NCBI GenBank assembly: GCA_021324815.1
Contig: JAJPIJ010000044.1
Location: 20,245 to 84,244 of the forward strand
DNA from: Gammaproteobacteria bacterium
Lineage (GTDB): Bacteria; Pseudomonadota; Gammaproteobacteria; JAJPIJ01
Reading direction: 5' to 3'
Length of the DNA stretch: 64,000 bases
Part shown: positions 54,067 through 64,000 of the stretch, in pieces
Numbering within the stretch: position 1 is the stretch's first letter
Layout: each line of letters opens with the position of its first letter
The notes under the pieces: generated by a model
What the model was told of the DNA's origin: nothing
The model's input: only the letters and a program-made list of their open reading frames with translations
The model's database searches: none
Position numbers and translations under genes: made by a program

Positions 54067-55968
54067 TCAAATCTCCACTTGATAGCCGACTTCCACCACG
54101 CGTCCCGGCGGCAGACGGAAGAACCGCGCCGCGCTCAGCGCGTTGCGCGTCATCACCGCGAACAACTGGCGGCGCCAGAGCGGCAGCGGGGAGGGCCCGG
54201 CGCTGATGAGCACGTTTTCGCGGCCGAGGAAGAAGGTGGTGTCCATGGGATCGCAGCGGAAATGCCGGCTGACCGTTTCCTCCAGCACGCGCGGCAGATC
54301 GGGCCGTTCATGGAAACCGTAGTTGACGGTGATCCGGATCAGTCCGCCGCTCACCGGCTCGATCTCGATGCGCTCCTCCGGCGGCACGTAGGGAATGCGT
54401 TCGGTGTCCACCGTCAGCAGGATGACGGTCTCATGCAGCACCTTGTTGTGCTTGAGGTTGTGCAGCAACGCCCGTGGCACGCCCGTGTTCCTGGCCGTCA
54501 GAAACACCGCCGTGCCCGGGACACGCACCGGCGCGTCTGCACCTTCCAGGCTGCTCAGAAACACGTCGAGACTCAATTGTTCCTCGGCGAGCTTGTGAAA
54601 CAGAATATCCCTGCCCTTTTTCCAGGTATCCATGAGCGTGTAGATCAGCACGCCGACGACCACGGGCATCCAGCCGCCGGCTGGAATCTTGAGCAGGTTG
54701 GATGTGAAGAAGGTTGTATCGATGCAGAGAAAGGGCGCGGTCAGCATGACGGCCCGCCATTGCGGCCAGCGCCAGACGCGCACGGCGACGAAATACAGGA
54801 ACATCGTGGTCGCCAGCATGGTCGTGGACACGGCCACGCCATACGCCGCCGCCAGGTTGCTGGAACTGTGAAATCCCACGACCAGCGCCGCGGTGCCAAG
54901 CATGAACGTCCAATTCACAAGTGGAACATAAATCTGGCCGATGGATTTCTCCGAGGTCTGGCGCACTTCCAGCCGCGGGAAATATCCCAGTTGTATCGCC
55001 GTGTTGGCCAGTGAAAACGTCCCCGAGATGGTCGCCTGCGAGGCGATAATCGTCGCGATGGTCGCCAGCAGCACCAGCGGCAGCACGCCCCACGGCGGCA
55101 CGGTCTGGTAAAACAGGTTGTCCAGCGCCTCCGGCGCGCGCAGCAGCAGCGCGCCCTGCCCGAAATAATTGAGCAGCAGCCCCGGCAGCGCCACAAAGGT
55201 CCATGCCTGCTGTATGGGCACGCGGCCGAAGTGCCCCATGTCCGCGTAAAGAGCCTCGCCGCCGGTCACCACCAGGAATACCGAGCCCATCACCATGAAC
55301 GCCAGCCAGCCGTTGTCAAAGAAGAACGCCATGGCATGAACGGGATTGATTGCCCGCAATACCGACGGCGTCTGCAATATGGATTGCACGCCGACCACCG
55401 CCAGCACCACGAACCAGAGCAATATGACGGGCCCGAAGATGCCGCCGATGCGCGAGGTGCCGAAGTGCTGGCCGAAGTAGAGCAGCACCAGGATGATCAA
55501 GGACAGTGGAATAATCAGCGGATGAAACAGCGCGCTTTCCACCTGCAGGCCCTCGACGGCGCTCAACACGGAAATGGCCGGCGTGATCATCGCGTCGGCG
55601 AACAGCAGCGAGGTGCCCACGAGTCCCAGAAAAATGAACAGGGGCCGGATGGGGGCGCGCTTGCGCGTGCGGCCGACGACCAACGCCATCAACGCGAGGT
55701 TGCCGCCTTCGCCGCGGTTGTCGGCGCGCAATATGAAGGCGACGTATTTCACCGAGATGATCAGAATGAGCGCCCAGAAGATCAGCGACAAAATACCCAG
55801 CACGTTTTCATGCGTGATGGGCAGTTTCTGCGCCAGAAAGCATTCGCGCACCGCGTACAGCGGGCTGGTGCCGATGTCGCCGAAGACGACGCCGAGGGCG
55901 CCCAGCAGCAGATGGCGGCCATGGCCGGCGGTGTGCTCGCCCGTCATCTGCGATAGCGGTCTAGACAT
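54067..55968 (-). CDS. kup: Potassium uptake protein Kup
   Basis: Kup is a proton-coupled K+ importer of the KUP/HAK/KT family. The 633-residue protein (E. coli 622) has LLGALGVVFGDIGTSPLYAV at the start, about twelve helices, and a cytoplasmic C-terminal domain. The stop is 11 bp from the permease start, in the same direction. Confidence 0.95.
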   Translation of the reverse strand: MSRPLSQMTGEHTAGHGRHLLLGALGVVFGDIGTSPLYAVRECFLAQKLPITHENVLGILSLIFWALILIISVKYVAFILRADNRGEGGNLALMALVVGRTRKRAPIRPLFIFLGLVGTSLLFADAMITPAISVLSAVEGLQVESALFHPLIIPLSLIILVLLYFGQHFGTSRIGGIFGPVILLWFVVLAVVGVQSILQTPSVLRAINPVHAMAFFFDNGWLAFMVMGSVFLVVTGGEALYADMGHFGRVPIQQAWTFVALPGLLLNYFGQGALLLRAPEALDNLFYQTVPPWGVLPLVLLATIATIIASQATISGTFSLANTAIQLGYFPRLEVRQTSEKSIGQIYVPLVNWTFMLGTAALVVGFHSSSNLAAAYGVAVSTTMLATTMFLYFVAVRVWRWPQWRAVMLTAPFLCIDTTFFTSNLLKIPAGGWMPVVVGVLIYTLMDTWKKGRDILFHKLAEEQLSLDVFLSSLEGADAPVRVPGTAVFLTARNTGVPRALLHNLKHNKVLHETVILLTVDTERIPYVPPEERIEIEPVSGGLIRITVNYGFHERPDLPRVLEETVSRHFRCDPMDTTFFLGRENVLISAGPSPLPLWRRQLFAVMTRNALSAARFFRLPPGRVVEVGYQVEI

Positions 55969-56056
55969 GATGAAAGCCCGGAGGCGGCCGCACGACGCAC
56001 GGTGAAAGGCAATCGACCGGAACGACTGGGGATTTCATCGATGCTGATTCGTGAGG

Positions 56057-57286
56057 TTATGAAATCGGGTAGGGACGATGCGGGATGTCCCAGTCGTATC
56101 CTTTGAGCATGTAGTCCCAATACAACGGCGGCAGGCCGTACTTCTTGAGCAGCCACCACACCCGGCGTTCGCGATCGGGTTGCAGCGGAAACGTTGGCGT
56201 CACCTTCCCATCATAGCCGAACTCGGCCAGCATGACCGTATTGAGCGAAGTCGTCAGCGGACAGGAGGTGTAACCGTCGTAAGCCGGCGACGGTTGACGG
56301 CCGGCCATCAACCCCAGGAGATTGTTCACCACCACCGGCGCCTGTTTGCGCACCGCCGCGGCGGTTTTTGACGTTGGCGCCGAACTGGCGTCGCCCAGGC
56401 TGAATACATTCGGATACTTCACGTGCTGCAGGGTGTGGGGATTCACGTCCACCCAGCCGCCGGCGCCGGCGAACGGGCTTTGCTTGATGAAATCCGGCGC
56501 GCTCTGCGGCGGCGTGGCGTGCAACATCTCGAATTCCATCTCCAGCCGCGTCTTCGCGCCGTCCTTGCCGGTGCACTCAAAGGTGGCGATGCGTTTCGAA
56601 CCGTTCACCGCCATCAGATTGTGCTGCAGATGGATCTCGATGCCGTGGCGGGCGGCGACCTTCTCCAGCGCCTTCGAGAAATACGGCACGCTGAAGAGCG
56701 CGCCGGCGGCGCTCAGAAAATGCAGCCGCGCGTGCGCCGAAACGCCGCGCCCACGCCAGTAGTCGGCGGCCAGATAGGCGATCTTCTGCGGCGCGCCCGC
56801 GCACTTGATGGGCGCCGGCGGCTGGGTGAAGAGCGCGGTGCCGCCGCCGAAATTCCGCAGGCAGTCCCACGTGTACGTGACATGTTCCGGCGAATAGTTG
56901 CTGCAAACGCCGTTCCTTCCCAGCGACTCGCGCAGGCCGGCGATCCTGTCCCAATCGAGTTGAATGCCGGGACACAGCACGAGGTAGTCGTAGTGCACCT
57001 GCGGCCCGGAGGCCAGCGTCACGGTTTGCTGTTCCGGCAGGAAGCCCGTCACGCGGTCCTGAAGCCATTCGGCGCCCGGTGGAATGAGCGAGGATTGCGC
57101 GCGCTGCGTGCGGGCAAAATCGAATTCACCGGCGCCGACCAGGGTGAAGGCGGGCTGGTAATAATGCGTGGTGGCCGGATCGATCAGGGTCACCAACAGC
57201 GCCGGCTGTTTGCGCCGCAGGCTCGCGGCCACCGTGATTCCCGCGGCGCCGGCGCCGACAATGACGACTGTCGTGGCCCGATTCAT
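56057..57286 (-). CDS. sqr: Sulfide:quinone oxidoreductase-type flavoprotein
   Basis: SQR oxidises sulfide to sulfur and reduces quinone at the membrane. The FAD motif VVIVGAGAAGITVAASL, the redox cysteines (GVCSNYSPEHV and PAPIKCAGAPQKI) and the quinone-side C-terminal KGYDWDIPHRPYP identify it. The two-cysteine pattern fits the type II (HMT2/SQOR-like) branch. At 409 residues it is complete. It suggests sulfide detoxification or use as an electron donor. Confidence 0.9.
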   Translation of the reverse strand: MNRATTVVIVGAGAAGITVAASLRRKQPALLVTLIDPATTHYYQPAFTLVGAGEFDFARTQRAQSSLIPPGAEWLQDRVTGFLPEQQTVTLASGPQVHYDYLVLCPGIQLDWDRIAGLRESLGRNGVCSNYSPEHVTYTWDCLRNFGGGTALFTQPPAPIKCAGAPQKIAYLAADYWRGRGVSAHARLHFLSAAGALFSVPYFSKALEKVAARHGIEIHLQHNLMAVNGSKRIATFECTGKDGAKTRLEMEFEMLHATPPQSAPDFIKQSPFAGAGGWVDVNPHTLQHVKYPNVFSLGDASSAPTSKTAAAVRKQAPVVVNNLLGLMAGRQPSPAYDGYTSCPLTTSLNTVMLAEFGYDGKVTPTFPLQPDRERRVWWLLKKYGLPPLYWDYMLKGYDWDIPHRPYPIS

Positions 57287-57316
57287 GTTTTGTCCCCCGA
57301 CTCCCCGGAAGTTATT

Positions 57317-58024
57317 TTACAGCATGCGCTCCAATTCCAGCAGGTATTCCCCGGCCTGCAGATAATGGCTGTCGGAACGTTCGACGCGCGTGGATTTGAC
57401 CAAACCGACGCCCGGCGCATACCAGTCGAAATTTTCGACGACGACGTCGGCGAAGTGGTTGCCGCGATCGACGCGGATCGTCGCCCCGCCGGTGGCCCGC
57501 GTCTTCAAGCAGTGGGCGTAATGGCCGGCGGGCACATCCACGGCCTCATCGAGGCTCACGATTTCATATTGCAGGGACAGCCTGGTGGTGCCCCGTGTGA
57601 CACGGTCGGCGGGCTCGTAGCTGCGCGCCTGGATCAAAGACAGATGGCTTGGCAGCGACCAGCGCGTGCCGACGGCATAAGGCAGGCGCAACAGATAATG
57701 TCCCGGCTTGTCCTCCTCGCCGACCTCCTCCCCCCGGCCGCGGATCGCCAGGCGCTCGATGCCTCCGGCGGTGCGCCGGTAATAGGAAAGCCTGTTGCCG
57801 GATTGTTCCTGAACATAGACCGTCTCCCCCCCGCTGCGGCTTTCCCCGAGATTGCGCACGATCTGCTTCTGCTGGAAAACGCCGTCGAACGTGCTGGTCT
57901 TGAGCGAATACTCCCACATCAGCCCCGGTCGCAACGGATAATAATCCACATCGCCGGAACCGCAGGCGCCCAGGAGCAGCAGTGGCGCCAGCGCGAAAGG
58001 CGCCACTCTCACCCGTCGTGCCAT
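57317..58024 (-). CDS. Predicted lipoprotein
   Basis: A 235-residue product with a lipoprotein signal (APFALAPLLLLGACGSGDVD). Mature sequence is beta-rich, with the motif YYPLRPGLMWEYSLKTSTFDG and VGLVKSTRVERSDSHY, a pattern seen in many outer-membrane lipoproteins of unknown role. The ATG at 58024 is preferred; a TTG at 58051 overlaps cnoX. No family name can be given safely. Confidence 0.65.
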   Translation of the reverse strand: MARRVRVAPFALAPLLLLGACGSGDVDYYPLRPGLMWEYSLKTSTFDGVFQQKQIVRNLGESRSGGETVYVQEQSGNRLSYYRRTAGGIERLAIRGRGEEVGEEDKPGHYLLRLPYAVGTRWSLPSHLSLIQARSYEPADRVTRGTTRLSLQYEIVSLDEAVDVPAGHYAHCLKTRATGGATIRVDRGNHFADVVVENFDWYAPGVGLVKSTRVERSDSHYLQAGEYLLELERML

Positions 58025-58047
58025 CGAGGTGCCCGTGCGAAAGATGA

Positions 58048-58914
58048 TCAATTCAGCGCTGAGTACAACAGCGATCGGTATTGTTTCACCAACGGCCCGC
58101 CGCCCAGAAGCGTGAAGATGTCCAGCATGGCCTTGCGGGCGCCATCGTCGGCATGCTTGCGATCCCGTCTGACCAGCTCCAGCAAGACCGCGAGCGCCTC
58201 TTCATGGCGTCCCGCCAGTGCCAGCCGCAGGCCGTAGCCATAGCGCGCGGCGCTGTCCGCGTCGGCGGCCGCCATGCGTGTCGCAAGCGCGTCGAAATCG
58301 GGCATGCCCGAGGCGCAGTTGTACAATCGCACCGCCGCCCACGCCGGCGCCGCCGCCTTGTCCTGCCGGAGCTCCTCGGGCAGCCGGTTCAATATGCTCT
58401 CCACCTCGGCGAATTCGCCGTGCGTCACCAGCAGGCGCGCCAGTTCCAGTTGCAGCCGGTGATCGTCGGGATTCCTCTCGATCTGCCGGCGCAAGGCGTC
58501 GACGGCCGTTCTGGGATCCACGTTTGCCTGCTCTGGCGTCGCCGTCTCCTGTCCGGCCACCGGCAGATGGCGTTTCAACATCTCACGTATGGCCGATTCG
58601 GGCTGCAATCCCACGAAGCCATCGACCACGCGCCCGTTCTTGAACAGCATCACCGTCGGCAAGCTTTGAATGCCGCATTGCATGGCCAGCATTTGCTGGC
58701 GATCCGTGTCGATTTTCACCAGCGCGAAACGGCCGGCGAATTCCCGCGCGAGCTTGTCCAGGATCGGCGAGAGATTCTTGCAGGGGGCGCACCACGACGC
58801 CCAGAAGTCCACCAGCACCGGCGTCTTCGCCGAGCGCAGCAACACTTCCTGCTCGAAATTCCGCTCATCCACGTCCATGGATGGCGCGGAGGCTGTTATC
58901 TTGTCAGTCGCCAT
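58048..58914 (-). CDS. cnoX: Thioredoxin-TPR co-chaperone CnoX (YbbN)
   Basis: CnoX is a holdase for GroEL and DnaK clients under oxidative stress. A thioredoxin domain (about residues 17-115; DFWASWCAPCKNLSPIL) is followed by TPR-like repeats to residue 288, the length of the family (E. coli 284). The active site is CAPC, where thioredoxin has CGPC and E. coli CnoX lacks one cysteine, so redox activity is possible. Confidence 0.9.
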   Translation of the reverse strand: MATDKITASAPSMDVDERNFEQEVLLRSAKTPVLVDFWASWCAPCKNLSPILDKLAREFAGRFALVKIDTDRQQMLAMQCGIQSLPTVMLFKNGRVVDGFVGLQPESAIREMLKRHLPVAGQETATPEQANVDPRTAVDALRRQIERNPDDHRLQLELARLLVTHGEFAEVESILNRLPEELRQDKAAAPAWAAVRLYNCASGMPDFDALATRMAAADADSAARYGYGLRLALAGRHEEALAVLLELVRRDRKHADDGARKAMLDIFTLLGGGPLVKQYRSLLYSALN

Positions 58915-59020
58915 GTGCGAGAATTATAAACCAGGCGCCGTGATTTGCGGACGCATCCCGGGAAAAATCCAGCGAAGACCCCCCGCCCCCATTTGTCACC
59001 GATCATCCAGGAAATTCATC

Positions 59021-59893
59021 GTGCGCATGGAACGACTGCCGCTGCTGGCGCTGATTGCCCTGTCGATCATCTGGGGCTACAGCTGGATTGTCATGAAGGT
59101 CGCCCTGCGCCATGCCGGCGTGTTCGACTTCAGCCTGCTGCGGGTCGCGCTGGGCGGACTGTGCCTGTTCATCGTCTTGCTCTTCAGCGGGCGTCCGGTG
59201 CTGCCCCCGCGGGGACGATGGCGGGAAATCTTCGCGCTCGGCATGGTGCAGACGGGAGCTTATATCGCGCTCAGCATGTGGGCGCTCAAGGAGGGCGCCG
59301 TGGGGCGCACCGCCGTGCTCATCTTCACCATGCCGTTCTGGACACTGGTGCTGGCGCGGCTGTTCCTGCACGAGCGCCTGCGCCGGACCCAGTGGCTGGC
59401 CGTGGTGCTCTCCGCCGTGGGACTGGCGATCATCATCCAGCCGTGGAACCTGTCGGGATCGCTTGCGGGCAAATTACTCGCCATCGCCGCCAGCATCGAC
59501 TGGGCCGTCAGTTCCGTGATGGTCAAGCGCTTGCAGGCGCGCGGCCGCATGGAACTGATGTGCCTGAATGCCTGGCAGTTCCTGTTCGGCGCCCTGCCGT
59601 TGCTCGTCATTGCCGCCCTCGTCCCCGCCCCACCGATCGATTGGTCGAAGGAATTCATTCTCGCATTGGCCTTCAGTGGCATCGCCACCACCGCCATGGG
59701 CTGGTGGCTCTGGCTTTATATTCTGAAGCACCTGCCCGCCGGCATCGCCAGCTTGTGCACGTTGACGATCCCGGTCATTGCCCTGCTCTCCTCCTCCATG
59801 CAGCTGGGTGAACGCCCACAGCCAGATGAGATGATTGGCATGGCGCTCATCGGGCTGGCGCTGCTGATGCTCCCATTTCGATGGGCGGATTAA
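59021..59893 (+). CDS. EamA-family (DMT) membrane transporter
   Basis: A 290-residue ten-helix protein with two EamA repeats (ALIALSIIWGYSWIVMKVAL and AIAASIDWAVSSVMVKRL). The family exports metabolites such as amino acids or their analogues; the substrate cannot be predicted. The GTG at 59021 follows AGGAA at 59009-59013; an ATG lies at 59027. The gap before parE carries a palindromic repeat. Confidence 0.88.
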   Translation: MRMERLPLLALIALSIIWGYSWIVMKVALRHAGVFDFSLLRVALGGLCLFIVLLFSGRPVLPPRGRWREIFALGMVQTGAYIALSMWALKEGAVGRTAVLIFTMPFWTLVLARLFLHERLRRTQWLAVVLSAVGLAIIIQPWNLSGSLAGKLLAIAASIDWAVSSVMVKRLQARGRMELMCLNAWQFLFGALPLLVIAALVPAPPIDWSKEFILALAFSGIATTAMGWWLWLYILKHLPAGIASLCTLTIPVIALLSSSMQLGERPQPDEMIGMALIGLALLMLPFRWAD

Positions 59894-59900
59894 TGTCACG

Positions 59901-59982
59901 AAATCCCCCGACTGCCGCTGCGCGTCTGTCCGCCCCCTTTATCAAAGGGGGCGGCGAGTAGTGCTCGCGAGCGGGGGATTTT
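59901..59982. repeat. Second MITE-like palindromic repeat
   Basis: This intergenic element between the EamA gene and parE begins AAATCCCCC and ends GGGGGATTTT, with CCCCCTTTATCAAAGGGGG near its centre, the same layout as the insertion in cusA. It fills most of the 116-bp gap between two convergent genes. Confidence 0.7.
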
Positions 59983-60009
59983 ACAGTTGGTTTCGATTTC
60001 AGAGTCTTC

Positions 60010-61905
<1,896 letters not shown>

Positions 61906-62892
61906 TTACAGCCCGTCCAGCGGGCTTACTACGCCCTTGCCGCCGCGATTGAGGACATGAGTATAAATCATCGTTGTACTGACATCAGAGTGACCCAACA
62001 ACTCCTGTACCGTGCGGATATCGTAGCCACTGCGCAACAAATGCGTGGCGAAGGAATGTCGCAGCGCGTGCGTAGTCACCGCTTTTGCAATACCGGCCTC
62101 CTGTGCTGCGCGTTTCACCGCCCGTTGAAACGCCTGTTCGTGTGTATGATGCCGCCGCCGTATCCGGCTGCGGGGATCAACAGACAATACCCTTGAAGGG
62201 AATACCCATTGCCAGGCCCATTCCGTGCCCGCCTTGGGATATTTTCTGCTCAATGCCTCGGGAAGATGCACGCCAGGAAGGCCGGAATCACGATCGCTTT
62301 CGAATAAAGTGCGCACATGTCGCAGATGTTCGCGCAAAGTGGAAACCAACACTTCAGGCAGCATGGTCACGCGATCCTTGCCGCCCTTGCCATCGCGGAC
62401 GATGAACTCGCGGCGATCAAAATCCACATCCTTGACGCGCAACCGGACACACTCCATCAACCGCATGCCCGTGCCATACATCATCTGCGCCATGAGCGCG
62501 TGCGTGCCTTCCATGCATGCCAACAGCCGGGCCACCTCCCGGTCGCTCAGGACCACCGGCAACCGTCTTGGTTTCTGCGCCCTTTCAATCTCACTCAACC
62601 AAGGCATCTCCTGCCTGAGCACCTCTTTATAAAGAAACAACAATGCGGACAAGGCCTGGTTTTGCGTTCCCGCGGATACATTCTTGTGTACCGCCAGATC
62701 ACTCAGAAACGCCGTGACTTCAGCCGCACCCATATCTTTGGGATGCCTCTTGCCATGAAACAGGATGTAACGCCTGATCCAATCGAGGTAACTGCGTTCC
62801 GTTCGCAAACTGTAATGCTTGAAGCGAATACGGGCCCTGACCTCATCCAGAAAACGGAGTTTGGGGGGATTTTGTAAGGGCGATATTTGCAC
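61906..62892 (-). CDS. intI: Integron integrase
   Basis: IntI is a tyrosine recombinase that joins attC sites to attI. Catalytic residues are visible: Arg in YGTGMRLMECVRLR, HxxR in THALRHSFATHLLRSG, and His/Tyr in GHSDVSTTMIYTH. The extra helix that sets IntI apart from other tyrosine recombinases (PEALSRKYPKAGTEWAWQ) is present. Length 328 residues matches complete IntI (class 1: 337). The start is GTG at 62892 with no strong ribosome site. It diverges from the cassette-type gene on the right. Confidence 0.95.
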   Translation of the reverse strand: MQISPLQNPPKLRFLDEVRARIRFKHYSLRTERSYLDWIRRYILFHGKRHPKDMGAAEVTAFLSDLAVHKNVSAGTQNQALSALLFLYKEVLRQEMPWLSEIERAQKPRRLPVVLSDREVARLLACMEGTHALMAQMMYGTGMRLMECVRLRVKDVDFDRREFIVRDGKGGKDRVTMLPEVLVSTLREHLRHVRTLFESDRDSGLPGVHLPEALSRKYPKAGTEWAWQWVFPSRVLSVDPRSRIRRRHHTHEQAFQRAVKRAAQEAGIAKAVTTHALRHSFATHLLRSGYDIRTVQELLGHSDVSTTMIYTHVLNRGGKGVVSPLDGL

Positions 62893-62898
62893 GCGCCG

Positions 62899-62912
62899 TG
62901 TTTATATTTACA
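62899..62912 (-). promoter_or_regulatory. Candidate LexA site over the intI promoter
   Basis: On the minus strand TTGTAAATATAAACAC matches the LexA consensus CTGT-N8-ACAG except for the outermost base on each side and two in the AT-rich core. It overlaps a -10-like TAAATA just ahead of the GTG. SOS control of intI by LexA is known for class 1 and Vibrio integrons. Confidence 0.5.
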
Positions 62913-62938
62913 AAGGCTTATTATTCATACAATTACGA

Positions 62939-62967
62939 TTGATGTGCCAGATTATGCGGCGTACAAT
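62939..62967 (+). promoter_or_regulatory. Outward promoter, candidate Pc
   Basis: TTGATG (62939-62944) and TACAAT (62962-62967) are exactly 17 bp apart and point away from intI to the cassette side. This is where integrons carry the promoter for their cassette genes. Confidence 0.5.
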
Positions 62968-62977
62968 GCCAGATTAT
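62945..62977 (+). repeat. 11-bp direct repeat beside intI
   Basis: TGCCAGATTAT occurs at 62945-62955 and again at 62967-62977, a 22-bp period. Class 1 attI sites hold a pair of direct repeats bound by IntI; this pair has the right place. No GTTRRRY core is visible within the next 30 bp, so attI is not fully identified. Confidence 0.5.
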
Positions 62978-63003
62978 ATGTCAGAAGTGAAATCCAATTT
63001 ATA

Positions 63004-63137
63004 GATGGCGCGGCGCGTGCGCCTGGGTCCGCTACGCGGACATACGGCGCACGAGCGTAGCGGAGGGGCTTTCGATGCACGTCTGCGATAAGTTCAAGGA
63101 GGCCGCCTTGGCCAACCCCAGTACGCGCCGCGCCATC
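63004..63137. repeat. Large inverted-repeat element 1
   Basis: Perfect 15-bp terminal arms (63004-63018 and 63123-63137) enclose 104 bp, with an inner perfect 10-bp pair (63028-63037 and 63055-63064). It ends exactly where element 2 begins. No gene was recognised in it. Confidence 0.75.
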
Positions 63138-63297
63138 GGAACGGAGTTGAGCCCCTCACTCGGGAGGCCGGCGCACGCGCCGGCCATCCCTGCGTTCGAG
63201 TCGGCACCGCGGGCTGCGCCCGCGGCTGCGGCCCGTGCGGCTTCGTGGCCAAGCCAGCTTGCCACTTCGCCGCAGGGCTGCCGCTCAACTCCGTTCC
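63138..63297. repeat. Large inverted-repeat element 2
   Basis: Perfect 15-bp terminal arms (63138-63152 and 63283-63297) enclose 130 bp. Inside are a 9-bp palindrome with 2-nt loop (63166-63185) and an 8-bp one with 3-nt loop (63207-63225). The arms contain GTTGAGC and GCTCAAC, which fit the integron core forms GTTRRRY and RYYYAAC, though in the reverse of the attC order. Confidence 0.75.
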
Positions 63298-63307
63298 GTT
63301 CGGCGTC

Positions 63308-63916
63308 ATGAGGCTTGGCGTGGCAAGCGACGATTACGTCTCGATCAAGGAGCTCGCGCAGCGTTTGGGGATGGATCGTTCCCATGCGCGGCGTTACGTC
63401 TTGAGGTTGGGCTACTCGTTCCACAAGCGGCGCACGGCAGACTCTGGTAGCCAATTAACCCTCTGCGTAACTGGCGCGGAGGCCGATGCAATCGCGTCCC
63501 AGCGAGCGGAGAAGGGCTTCATTGCGTCGACGGTGGTCACCGTATCCGATGTCGGCGTCTTCTATGTCATCCAGCTCGTGCCCGACCTTGATCCGAAGCG
63601 GCTGAAGCTCGGATTCGCAGAGAGTTTGGAACAGAGGCTTTCGCAACACCGGACTGCTGCACCAACTGCACGCGTGCTGCGGGCGTGGCCTTGCAAGCGC
63701 TCCTGGGAACTGACCGCGATGGATGCTCTGACGCGCCAAGGGTGTCGGCTCATACTCAATGAAGTCTTTGAGTGTGATGAACCTGAGGCGTTGATTAGGC
63801 GCGGCGACGCTTTCTTCAGCATGCTTCCGGCACCTGACGTTCGTGCACCGCTTGCAAGCGTCTCGCCGTTGAACTCAGTAGCACATGATCGCGTGAGCGG
63901 CCGGACACATCGGTAA
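63308..63916 (+). CDS. Cassette-type protein: HTH plus GIY-YIG-like domain
   Basis: A 202-residue product of unknown function. Residues 9-45 look like a helix-turn-helix (VSIKELAQRLGMDRSHARRYVL). Residues 85-150 resemble a compact GIY-YIG fold: VGVFYVIQLV for the first motif, LKLGFAESLEQRLSQH for the second with its arginine, and a glutamate in SWELTAMDAL. The C-terminal tail after about 180 looks unrelated and may be read-through into an insertion sequence. It lies where a first integron cassette would. A GTG at 63320 is an alternative start. Confidence 0.55.
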   Translation: MRLGVASDDYVSIKELAQRLGMDRSHARRYVLRLGYSFHKRRTADSGSQLTLCVTGAEADAIASQRAEKGFIASTVVTVSDVGVFYVIQLVPDLDPKRLKLGFAESLEQRLSQHRTAAPTARVLRAWPCKRSWELTAMDALTRQGCRLILNEVFECDEPEALIRRGDAFFSMLPAPDVRAPLASVSPLNSVAHDRVSGRTHR

Positions 63917-63938
63917 CAAAATAGTCCGGAGACATGGG

Positions 63939-64000
63939 TTACACCTTGTGGCGCTTCAATCTGCCATATTCGTCCTCAATACGCATGTGTCGTTCGTGCA
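63939..64000 (-). mobile_element. Possible insertion sequence edge with transposase C-terminus
   Basis: A minus-strand frame enters from the right edge and ends at 63939-63941 with HERHMRIEDEYGRLKRHKV. The DNA beyond its stop (63895-63938) has paired GTAAC and GTTAC motifs and CCGGAC/GTCCGG words like the ends of some insertion sequences. Too little is visible to name a family. Confidence 0.35.

Noticed and set aside
63032-63454. 140-codon minus-strand frame over the inverted repeats
   Set aside because: It is a translation of palindromic DNA and overlaps the cassette gene start; no independent coding evidence.

Overview
The window is GC-rich chromosomal DNA from a gammaproteobacterium. The evidence is the gene order lepA-lepB-DUF4845-rnc-era-recO-pdxJ-acpS and the order yceD-rpmF-plsX-fabH-fabD-fabG-acpP-fabF-pabC-mltG-tmk-holB-pilZ-tatD, both typical of Gammaproteobacteria. 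A sulfide:quinone oxidoreductase, a b-type cytochrome and several metal and arsenic resistance loci would fit an environmental, possibly sulfur-oxidising lineage. The genus cannot be fixed from the sequence alone.

Layout. 1-23.6 kb is a dense housekeeping block: translation and RNA processing (lepA, rnc, era, prfC, rne, rluC), protein export (lepB, sppA), pyridoxine synthesis (pdxJ), and an uninterrupted fatty-acid, cell-wall and replication operon from yceD to tatD. 23.6-38.8 kb is an accessory metal-handling region. It holds a Met-rich exported protein, a copper-type P-ATPase with four small membrane-protein genes behind it, a mercury-type MerR operon without merA, Cys-rich exported proteins, a retropepsin-like protease and a cusCBA-type RND efflux operon. 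38.9-46.5 kb holds lptF, an envelope glycosylation trio and metH. 46.5-48.0 kb is an arsR-arsC-aquaporin arsenic operon. 48.1-61.9 kb is mixed housekeeping and transport: purEK, a cytochrome b, rlmM, mtgA, an amino-acid permease, kup, sqr, cnoX, an EamA exporter and parE. 61.9-64 kb is an integron-type locus. It has a divergent intI, a candidate LexA site, an outward promoter, an 11-bp direct repeat, two abutting giant inverted repeats, an HTH/GIY-YIG-like cassette-type gene, and probably the edge of an insertion sequence.

Three themes stand out. First, four promoters carry FNR/ANR-type sites (two of them perfect TTGAT-N4-ATCAA) at about -41 from a plausible -10 box. They lie ahead of the Met-rich protein, the copper ATPase, a Cys-rich protein and the cytochrome b gene, which suggests one oxygen- or NO-responsive circuit over metal defence. 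Second, dispersed palindromic repeats have entered the efflux operon: one lies in frame inside cusA, tandem copies extend the end of cusB, and a related copy lies next to parE. Third, the integron end has unusual DNA architecture that the gene list does not explain. Two genes, rnc and a DUF2231 gene, are split by frameshifts; assembly error and real decay cannot be told apart here.
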